DNA from: Amyelois transitella
Lineage: Eukaryota > Arthropoda > Insecta > Lepidoptera > Pyralidae
Reading direction: 5' to 3'
NCBI RefSeq assembly: GCF_032362555.1
Contig: NC_083526.1
Span: 392,001-456,000 of the forward strand
Length of the DNA: 64,000 bases
The stretch's first letter is position 1; each line of letters starts with the position of its first letter. The notes below the pieces were generated by a model. The model ran no database searches, was not told the origin of the DNA, and saw nothing but the letters and a program-made list of their open reading frames with translations. Of this stretch, positions 10,356 through 18,900 are shown in pieces. Made by a program: the position numbers and the translations under genes.

Positions 10356-13343
10356 ATGGCTGACATATCACAAACTATATCCGATATGGATGAAACCAAC
10401 ATAATAAAATCTGTGGCGTGTGACCTGACTGAATTAAAAAATCATTATCATTGTAATAAAACTGACCTTACTGTGATTGCTCAAAACATCTGTAGCGTCT
10501 ATAATTGTAATTTTGATGACTTAATGACAAATTTATCATCACTCTCTTTTGACACGGACATTATTATCCTTACTGAATGTCGCCTCGAACCACATAAACC
10601 TATCCCACAGTTAAATGATTACATTGCTTCTAGCTCAACGGCATATATAAACCAAAACGATGGTGTAGTAGTATACGTAAAAAAAACATTAAAACCAAAA
10701 ATATCTGAAGTTAAACTCACTCACGCCTCATGCCTACAAATCGATGTACATAATCATACAATATTGGGTATATATCGTTCTCCATCGTTCTCCAATCCAG
10801 AGAAGTTCATAAATTCACTGTCCAATCACTTAACTAAGATTAGTAGTTCCCAGAATATTATTGTAGCAGGTGATATTAACATTAATCTCGCACCCAAACT
10901 AAACGAACGACTTGAGTACTTAAACAATAGAATGTCCTACCTGAATACACTCTCCTCCCACGGTATTCTGCCAGGTCACACGCTACCTACCAGGAAAAAC
11001 AGCTGTCTTGATCACTTTATGTTAAAAATTAATAATAAAAAACATTCAGCCTTTACAGCAATACTTAATACAACAATTACAGACCACAAATCAACTTTTT
11101 TGTGTATAAGTAAGGTAAAAAATAAAATAATTCCTCAAAAAACATTAAATAAAATCGACTTTGAAAACGCACTAAAATATTTACAAAACAAAAATTTATA
11201 TAACCTATTATTTTGCTCAGACCCCAATATCATTGCCTTTAACCTCACACAAAATATAATAGAATCGATAAAGGAGAACTCTAAAACTACCAGGATCGCA
11301 AAAAATCAACGCACAATAAAACCATGGATGACGAAAGGAATCTTAAGATGTATTCATAATAGAAATAAATTGCAAAAACAATCAAATATCGATCCTGAAA
11401 ATATAACAAAGAAAATAACATTCACTAGGTACAGAAATTTTTTGAATAATTTAATTAAAAAAACGAAAAGAAATTATGAGAGAAATTTGATAAATAATTC
11501 ACTTAAAAATAACAAACAACTCTGGCAAAACATTAAAAAACTAACTTATACTGCAAAAAATAAAAGCTCTTTTACAGAATTATCAAATATAAAACCCACC
11601 CCGCTTGAATCTGCCAATTATGTAAATGACTTTTTTACTAATATTGGTAAAAATTTGGCTAATGATATACTTAGTTCTCACACTACCTCAGCAGAAATAG
11701 ATAATTACATCCGAACTCTACCTGGTCAACCCCAATCTTTTACCCTATTAGAAACAGACATAGCGGAAGTAGTCGCTATCATAAGAAATTTAAAGCCAGA
11801 TAGTGCGCCAGGCTGGGATAATATCTCCACAAGATTCATCCAATATACGTGTAATTATATCTCGCCTATAATTGTGCATCTGGTCAATGTATGTTTTGAA
11901 ACCGGTACCTTCCCAACAGTTCTTAAAACGTCTATTGTCACCCCTATCCATAAAGGTGGAGATGTTGATGACGTTAATAACTATAGACCGATCTCAGTAA
12001 TTACGGTTTTAGCAAAAATCTTAGAAAAAATATTAAACGGTAGACTTATAAATTATTTGAACAAATACAAAATTTTATCTAATTCACAATTCGGATTTAG
12101 GAATGGAGTCTCAACTGAAGACGCTGTCTCATCTCTCACCTCGACCGTTACCAAGAATTTAGATAATGGTGTCAAAAGCATATCTTGCTTTTTAGATTTA
12201 AAAAAAGCATTTGATACAGTATCTGTATCAATTCTTCTGCAAAAGTTAGAAAAGATCGGTATAAGAGGGAAACAGCAGTCTTTATTTAGGGATTACCTGT
12301 CTGGAAGAACCCAAAGAGTGAAACTCGGTGGTGGTATCATCAGTGACAGCACAGAGGTAACTTGCGGCGTACCACAGGGAAGTGTATTAGGTCCTACACT
12401 TTTCCTTGTTTACATAAATGACCTGTGTAATATGTCACTTAAAGATGGTACAATCTTTACATACGCCGATGATACCGCTATCGTGTTTACTGGCTCAACG
12501 TGGAATGATGCCCTAGTAAATGCGGAGGAGGGTCTGACTAAGGTAGCCGTTTGGTTAAAACTTAATCTACTTAATCTACTTACTCTGAATACTAGTAAAA
12601 CTAATTACCTTTGCCACTTTATTAGTAGTAAAACGCGACCACCTGTTAACTTTAGTTTAAAAATCCACACATGTGATAATTTAGTAAACACAAACTGTAT
12701 CTGCCCTACTATAACTAGAGTTACACAAACAAAATATTTAGGTATCATTGTAGATGAACGTCTGTCTTGGTATCCTCAAATTGAACAAGTGACTGCTAGG
12801 ATCCGAAAGTTTGTTTGGATATTCAAGACACTTCGGCATATTGCATCAAAATTAATTTTGAATAACATTTATGTGGCACTTGTTCAATCTGTGATAACAT
12901 ACTGTATTCGAGTCTGGGGTGGTGCACTAAAGACACGTTTTCTTGAAGCTGAAAGGGCACAAAGAACATTACTAAAAGTCATGTATTTTAAAAAACGTCT
13001 TTGTCCAACAACTGATTTGTACGTATATAGTGATCTCCTCTCGGTTCGAAAGTTATATATATTAAAACTAATATTAAATAAACACAAAACCCTACCCTTT
13101 ACTAGTGATGTTGCTGGGAGAGGAAGAAGAAGGAAAACAGCAGTCGCTACCATCCTCCCAGTGAATACTCAATTCGCTGCGTCGCAGTTAGAGTCTCGAG
13201 CTGCTATTATTTACAATAAAATAAATAAAAATATCTACATTTATAACAAATCATACGTTGAGTGTAAGTCAATGTTATTATCATGGCTAAAAGATAAAAC
13301 TTATGACGAACTTGAGGCGTTTATCAGCACCTCCTCTATATAG
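10356..13343 (+). CDS. LINE ORF2: AP endonuclease and reverse transcriptase
   Basis: A 995-aa ORF from ATGGCTGAC. Residues ~40-250 form an EEP/APE-type endonuclease (IAQNICSVYN, IIILTECRL, VAGDININL, LDHFML, TTITDHKSTF). Residues ~450-760 form the RT: LKPDSAPGWDNI, VTPIHKGGD, NYRPISVITVLAKILEKI, LDLKKAFDTV, GVPQGSVLGPTLFLVYINDL and the catalytic YADDTAIVF near residue 703. The C-terminal thumb-like region contains KYLGIIVDE. Both RT aspartates of YADD and the endonuclease residues I could check are present, so it may be active. LNLLNLLTLN near residue 737 shows an in-frame repeat of a 12-base unit (CTTAATCTACTTAATCTACT), probably a small slippage duplication. No stop or frameshift was seen. 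Confidence 0.9.
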   Translation: MADISQTISDMDETNIIKSVACDLTELKNHYHCNKTDLTVIAQNICSVYNCNFDDLMTNLSSLSFDTDIIILTECRLEPHKPIPQLNDYIASSSTAYINQNDGVVVYVKKTLKPKISEVKLTHASCLQIDVHNHTILGIYRSPSFSNPEKFINSLSNHLTKISSSQNIIVAGDININLAPKLNERLEYLNNRMSYLNTLSSHGILPGHTLPTRKNSCLDHFMLKINNKKHSAFTAILNTTITDHKSTFLCISKVKNKIIPQKTLNKIDFENALKYLQNKNLYNLLFCSDPNIIAFNLTQNIIESIKENSKTTRIAKNQRTIKPWMTKGILRCIHNRNKLQKQSNIDPENITKKITFTRYRNFLNNLIKKTKRNYERNLINNSLKNNKQLWQNIKKLTYTAKNKSSFTELSNIKPTPLESANYVNDFFTNIGKNLANDILSSHTTSAEIDNYIRTLPGQPQSFTLLETDIAEVVAIIRNLKPDSAPGWDNISTRFIQYTCNYISPIIVHLVNVCFETGTFPTVLKTSIVTPIHKGGDVDDVNNYRPISVITVLAKILEKILNGRLINYLNKYKILSNSQFGFRNGVSTEDAVSSLTSTVTKNLDNGVKSISCFLDLKKAFDTVSVSILLQKLEKIGIRGKQQSLFRDYLSGRTQRVKLGGGIISDSTEVTCGVPQGSVLGPTLFLVYINDLCNMSLKDGTIFTYADDTAIVFTGSTWNDALVNAEEGLTKVAVWLKLNLLNLLTLNTSKTNYLCHFISSKTRPPVNFSLKIHTCDNLVNTNCICPTITRVTQTKYLGIIVDERLSWYPQIEQVTARIRKFVWIFKTLRHIASKLILNNIYVALVQSVITYCIRVWGGALKTRFLEAERAQRTLLKVMYFKKRLCPTTDLYVYSDLLSVRKLYILKLILNKHKTLPFTSDVAGRGRRRKTAVATILPVNTQFAASQLESRAAIIYNKINKNIYIYNKSYVECKSMLLSWLKDKTYDELEAFISTSSI

Positions 13344-13660
13344 CATTATATACTTTTTATATTTATTACACCTTAATATTATTATCTATTATTATAATCT
13401 ATCTTATCTGTTTGTATTTATTTACGTTGTTAATATTTGATTTATATGTAATTATTTATTTATTATATTTTTAGAATACTTTACACCCTTCTTTTATTGT
13501 AAATTCGTGTACTTAGGTTCACTAATTATAAAATACTTAGATATTAGAGAGCGGTGTCGCCTGGCACAAGCATATCTTGCTTAAAAGGTGGCACCCACAA
13601 CTAGCAAAATTGTGAACATTGAGTTACCCAATAAACATTTTTATATTTTTTTTTTTTTTT

Positions 13661-14239
13661 AAGAACAAACAGTCGGGAAAGAAGACACCTTTGTTTCTAT
13701 CACGAAAAATTCAGAAAATACGCGAAGAAATGCGTAAAACCTTGTGATTGGAAACAGGAAACTAACTCAGGAAATCAGGGACACTAATTCAAGCATCCGC
13801 TGTTTAATTTAATTAATTTTAATTATATAGCGATTAATCAGTGGCGCCATCTCTACGCCACTCGCTTCTCCATCATCATCATCTCCAATCCTCAGCCATC
13901 ACTCCTCACTCTGCAAGCAGTCTCACAGCAAGCCAGCAACTGGGTATCGCAGCAGGTCCATCGCAGCCGACTCACCGAGCTTCCTGGTCCTGTCTCCACC
14001 CGCACTCACTCTCATCGACTTCAGCGACCGACGCATCGACCGCAGCCCACGCCTGGATCTCTTCGACGGCCGCTCTTCTCTCCAGCGTGGCAGCTCTGCA
14101 CGATATCTTCCGGCGCCAACAAGTCGACTTCGCTCTCTACTGTCTCGACTCACCGCAGACTACGAGCAACGCAACGGCTCACTCCTGACTCACTAGGACT
14201 TCGAGCAACTTCCGACTCACTGGAAGACAACTGGCACTC
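13661..14239 (+). other. Unassigned segment inside the LTR element
   Basis: This lies between the LINE 3' end and the RNase H fragment. A low-complexity Ser/His-rich open frame (13841-14188) arises from CATCATCATC and CTCGACTTC-like repeats and has no recognisable domain. It may be a rearranged leader of another retroelement. I cannot assign it. Confidence 0.4.
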
Positions 14240-14833
14240 ATGAAGGACGCCAGCGCTACCTGTGTTGGCGCAGTTCTACAACAACAAAAAAAGGGACGCA
14301 TTTGGGAACCATTAGGATTTTTTTCAAGAAAACTAAGTGATGCACAACAGATATATTCAACGTTCGATAGAGAATTACTCGGAATATATATGGCAGTCAA
14401 ACATTTTCAAAGATTGATCGAAGGAAGAGAATTCACGATTTTTACGGATCATCGACCTTTGACTTACGTATTGTCTCGAAAATCTTCACCTAACGATACA
14501 CCACGAAGAATACGTCAATTAGATTTTATTTCACAGTATTCTACCAATATTCAACACATAAGTGGACGTGACAATATTGTCGCGGACACATTATCACGTA
14601 TAGAACAGATAGATATGCCATCACCAATCAATTACGCTGAATTAGCAAAATGTCAACTCAGCGACCAAGAATTAATAAGACTTCGTGACAATAAGAAATT
14701 ATTATTCAGAAACATCAAACTTCCGGGTTCTACGGAAAACATCAGTTGCGACGTATCTACTGGAAAAAATCGCCCTCTTATACGGAATAATGAAGACGGT
14801 AGACAAAAGAATACGATCAGCAACAAAAAATAA
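14240..14833 (+). pseudogene. pol: Pol fragment: RNase H of the gypsy-like element
   Basis: About 130 codons match Ty3/gypsy RNase H: DASATCVGAVLQQ with the first acidic residue, GFFSRKLSDAQQIYSTFDRE, FTIFTDHRPLTYVL with the TDH motif, and ISGRDNIVADTLSRIE with the last acidic residue. The connection-domain sequence continues to about codon 175 (CDVSTGKNRPLI), then jumps to unrelated residues and a stop. The zinc-binding and integrase domains have been deleted. The RT palm and fingers that should precede it are also missing. The fragment is in the same strand and order as gag and the LTRs. Confidence 0.85.
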
Positions 14834-14873
14834 TCAGCATAAGTGCATCGGGTGACAACAAACATTTTTTATC

Positions 14874-14883
14874 AAGGGGGGAG
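14874..14883 (+). promoter_or_regulatory. Polypurine tract
   Basis: AAGGGGGGAG precedes the 3' LTR by four bases, the position of the plus-strand primer in LTR retrotransposons. Confidence 0.6.
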
Positions 14884-14887
14884 TATA

Positions 14888-15076
14888 TGTAGCGACATCG
14901 TCGTACATACAATCAGCGCATAACCAGATAAGGCACACTATAAGATAAAGTTTAGAGATTAAGTTAGATAGCAAAACGCACGTCCTTTATTAGTATATAA
15001 GCAACCGATATATGTAAAATACACACACTTAAAACCATTACGTGTTTCACTACATCTCCTTGCCGGACCATCGGCA
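14888..15076 (+). repeat. 3' LTR
   Basis: Same 189-bp length as the 5' LTR, with two substitutions by eye. Confidence 0.88.
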
Positions 15077-15077
15077 A

Positions 15078-15140
15078 ATAGTGCTTATAGTTAAAATACA
15101 AAAAGTAAAAAAGGAACGAAAATCTATGTACAATAAAGTT
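15078..15140. repeat. Flanking duplication, right copy
   Basis: Repeats the ~50 bp found left of the 5' LTR, but contains an extra ~13 bases (TAAAAAAGGAACG) in the middle. Confidence 0.8.
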
Positions 15141-15192
15141 ACTTATTTGTAAATAATACTAATATTTAATTCTATCTTTTCTAATATCTAAT

Positions 15193-15967
15193 TTATTCTA
15201 AAATTGTAAGTGTGTTCCATATCCTATTCAAATTTGTGTTCAGTTCTCCTAAAACCGAGAAGACGTTGTTTAATGTTGATTTGATCAACCCATGATCAGG
15301 GTGTTCACTCAGGTTGATCATCGCTCCGTCATCCAATAACTTCGTCTTAACCAATATATGTCCGTTTTTAGATTTTTCATCTAAATATTCAACTTCATTA
15401 GTATCCGGCGATTCTGATTGCATTTTATCTAATTGTTTCTGAATCTTGCTAAGTGTCTTCCAAATTTTTGGATTATCCACAACATCCTCTCCAATTTCAT
15501 TTTCAGATTCATTCAACTTTTTCTTAGACTCATTATGTTTTTCCTTAAAAACAACACTTCGGCGTTTCCTTGAAACTTTTTCTTTGTTAACAATTATATT
15601 CTCTAAACTGGCGAGATTTTTCTCAGTGGAATGCTTCAGATTATTTACGGCAACTTTGTTCTTTGGAGTTTTGTATTTTAGTTTCTCGTTTTTTACATTT
15701 CTTGTGTTATTACGTTTGCTCTTTAGCTGCAATAAGTTTCCAAATAGTCCATTCTTTCTGAAGTCTATATCCAGTATTCTCTTCCTATCGTGTCTTGGTT
15801 TTAATAAATGTTTCTTTATCCTCCCTAAACTTATTACATTTGAGTCATCGATATGCCGTTTTATACGTAAATTTCGCGGGTGAGCTGGCAATTCTTGAAC
15901 TTCATCCGAATCATCAGCTTTTTTTCCAAAAAGATCATGAACTTTTTTCAAATTCTCGTTTAAATTA
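15193..15967 (-). other. Non-conserved, highly charged heparanase tail (end of the coding sequence)
   Basis: The last ~325 residues are uninterrupted in the terminal exon and lie beyond the point where vertebrate heparanases stop; the tail itself begins near 16165 on the plus-strand scale, and the coordinates here cover its distal part. Lys/Arg clusters (KKVKRS, RIKRHI, KPRHDRKRIL, SRKRRSVVF) alternate with acidic stretches. A heptad-like segment (LSKIQKQLDKMQ) and a short hydrophobic end (VFSVLGELNTNLNRIWNTL) follow. The dibasic sites could be processed by furin-like proteases. No known domain is visible. Confidence 0.7.
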
Positions 15968-18900
15968 TCTATAGTTTTCTTCAACGCAGGATTCAATATT
16001 TCATCACAATTCTCATGTATGTCCAAATCAGAAAAATCATCAGATGCATCATCGACATGCAAATCATCAAAGTCTTCTATAATTGATCTTTTAACCTTCT
16101 TTAGCACGTCATTTGTTACATCTGTGGCTTCAGCAAGATTCTTTTCTTTGCTGTTTTCTTTGATATCGTAACAGGCACCAACTTTTGTATTGGCAAGAAC
16201 CCAAAACCCGAATGATTTGGGGGGGAGGTTGATAAGCAATGTTTTGTATGGCCTGACGCGTTTGATAGTTGGCTTTATGTCGCCTTCGTGGGACATCGCA
16301 TGGCCGTTCACGATGATCTCACTGAAAGGAGTAACATTAAGTTTCAATTATTATTGAAAGAATAACATTAAAAGTTAGTTAAAACCATGAAGTGTTGATA
16401 CTAATTTCTATATACCCTTTATGAGTTTTTCTAATACGAATCATGAAAAAGTAATAGTTGCCTTTTACGATATCTATGGGAATGAGATGGAGTGGTCCTA
16501 TTCTTAAGTGCCGTTAACCACATGGAACACAAAAGAAAAGAATAGGACCACTCCATCACGTTCCTTTTGATGTCGTCAAAGGTGACTAAAGGATAGGCTT
16601 ATAAACTTGGGATTCTTCTTTTAGGCGATGGGCTAGCAACCTGTCACTATTTGAATCTCAATTCTATCATCAAGCCAAAAAGATGAACGTGGCCTATCAG
16701 TCTTTTTAAGACTATTGGCTCTGTCTACCCCGCAAGGGATACAGACGTGACTATATGTACGGAGAAATTATCCAACTTAAACAAAAATTTAAAACGCTCA
16801 CCCATTATCATCATAGCCAAGTATAAACTGCATTATATCACCTCCCTCTTCCCTCTCCGACAGTTTTATCGAGAATCTAGCAGGTTCGTCGTCCATGTTC
16901 ACTCCGTACAGTGTCACCGCTCCAGGGACAGCTTTGTGACGCAGCGATGTACAGTGTGCGAATAAGACGGCCTTCTCGGAATCCATGTCGACGTTCAAAA
17001 CACGTTCGCCTACCAGGTTCTTGAAGAGGAGCGCCATGTAGAAACTCTGGAAGGTATAGTTGTTTACAAAATTTTAAGGAAATTAAACAAGCATAGTTAC
17101 ATAATATAAAATCTCAACTCTCTCTCAATCTCGCAGGGATGAGTGGGGATAACATCTTTGCACTTGTAAGGATCCCTTACTATTTTGGTTACATACATAC
17201 ATACATATAATCACGTCTATATCCCTTGCGGGGTAGACAGAGCCAACAGAATGGCCACGTTTAGCTATTTGGCTTTAAGATAGAATTGAGATTCAAATAG
17301 TGACAGGTTGCCAGCCCATCGCCTAAAAGAAGAATCCCAAGTATATAAGCCTACCCCTTAGTCGCCTTTTACGATATCCATGAGAAAGAGATGGAGTGGT
17401 CCGTTTCTTTTTTCTATTGGTGCCGGGAACCACACGGTACAGATAAGACTTAATTTGAAGGTCGAGTGGTTTAAGTATCAGACTTAGAAGCATAAGGTTT
17501 GAGTCTAGCTGAATCAATGATTATTTTGTACCAACGTGGTTTGATCGCTTTTAGAGAGGGTCAGTGGTCCAATCGGTAAGATGTGCATAAAGGCACAGTT
17601 TCAAATCCCTGGCTCTGTCTACCCCAAAACGGATATAGTCATGCCCATATGTATGTTTTTTTTTTGACTAATTACACTGATTGATTTAGCCTCGAATTAA
17701 GTTCGAAAATTGTGTTACGAGATACTACTTAACTCAACGATACTATATTTTATAATAAATACTTATATAGATAAACATCCAAGACCCAGGTCAATTAGAG
17801 AAAGTTCGTTTCTCATCATGCCCTGGCCGGGATTCGAACCCAGGACCTCCGGTGTCACAGACAAGCGAACTACCGCTGCGCCACAGAGGCCGTCAAAATG
17901 TATGGTATGTATCTTACCAAAGTGGGTTCAAACAATTCCTTTTCCCTCATTTCACTATAATGTACGGAGAAGCCATTCCTTGCCGAGTAACCAAGGCTGG
18001 CCATCCAATCTGCAGCTCTCTCCAGCTCGTTGTATTCCTCACGAGGTCTCTCAGTGAGCCAGAGAGGGGTCTGGCTAGAACTGAGAAGCTTAAGTAACTT
18101 TAAGCGATCAAATTCAGACATTCGCTCCAGTTGGCGGGAAGATGAGTTTCTGGAATGTGAAAAATATAAGTTAGTACAACGAAGGCTGTCAATAACAAAA
18201 TGATTATGGTCTGCGACTTGTGAACGAATAAACCAGGGTGGAATCCATCCATTACGGTCTAGTATCAATGAGTTACTGACTCGTCTTCAGAATAAGTACC
18301 TACCACCAATAGTTAAGGCAGGTGGCAGGTGTATTGGTGCCGTGTGGTTCCCGGCACCAATACAAACAACAATAGGACCACTCCATCTCTTACCCATGGA
18401 TGTCGTAAAATGCGACAAAGGGATAGGCTTACAAACTTGGGATTCTTTTTTAGGCGATGGGCTAGCAACCTGTCACTATTTGAATCTCAATTCTATCATT
18501 AGGCCAAATAGCTGAACGTGGCCATTCAGTCTTTTCAAGACTGTTGGCTCTGTCTACCCCGCAAGGGATATAGACGTGACCATATGTATGTTATTATCCT
18601 TACCCATTTAGCAGAAGGGCATCCATCATCTCCAGAGAGAGAGTGACGTAATCCTTAAAGTCACTCTTTGAGTCTGCTTGGAGGCAGTTCGTGACGTCAC
18701 CGCCCACGACCTTCCAATCCAGGCTCTGGCCAGGAGCGAAGGTTTCCACGATCACGCGAAGTGTTTCTTGGTCATTCAGGTATTCTTCTATTGACTGGTT
18801 AGAGCATTCTGGGTGAAATGAACCGTTTATTAGAAGACTTGTTCTTCAATATGAGAACGTCAAGGGATGAAAAAAATAACAGTTAGGTTTCAAAGTCTTA

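Larger units (their letters stand above)
8400..13640 (+). mobile_element. Non-LTR retrotransposon (Jockey/CR1-like LINE) nested in the LTR element
   Basis: The order is a GC-rich leader (about 8450-8914), ORF1, a 553-bp AT-rich spacer, ORF2 with endonuclease and reverse transcriptase, then a ~300-bp 3' region with AATAAA near 13630 followed by a T-run. The exact 5' end is unclear. AAGAACA occurs both near 8316 and at 13661, a possible but weak target-site duplication. Both ORFs are uninterrupted, so this is a young copy that could still be competent. The clade is assigned from domain order and RT motifs only. Confidence 0.85.
7662..15076 (+). mobile_element. Ty3/gypsy-like LTR retrotransposon, internally deleted, carrying a nested LINE
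   Basis: Two 189-bp LTRs (7662-7850 and 14888-15076) start TGTAGCGAC and end CATCGGCA. By eye they differ at only two positions (one A/G near the start, one G/C in the AAATA[G/C]ACAC stretch), so integration was recent. A primer-binding site follows the 5' LTR and a purine tract precedes the 3' LTR. Between them only a piece of gag and the RNase H part of pol remain. Protease, the RT core and integrase are missing, so the copy cannot be autonomous. A LINE with intact ORFs fills about 8.4-13.6 kb. The element probably interrupts the 3' UTR of the - strand heparanase gene. Confidence 0.88.

Noticed and set aside
13841-14188. 115-codon Ser/His/Ala-rich open frame
   Set aside because: Low-complexity composition from short tandem motifs, no domain, inside a dead retroelement.
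15446-15883. 145-codon + strand open frame opposite the heparanase tail
   Set aside because: Phe/Ser/Leu-rich shadow of the Lys/Glu/Asp-rich coding strand.
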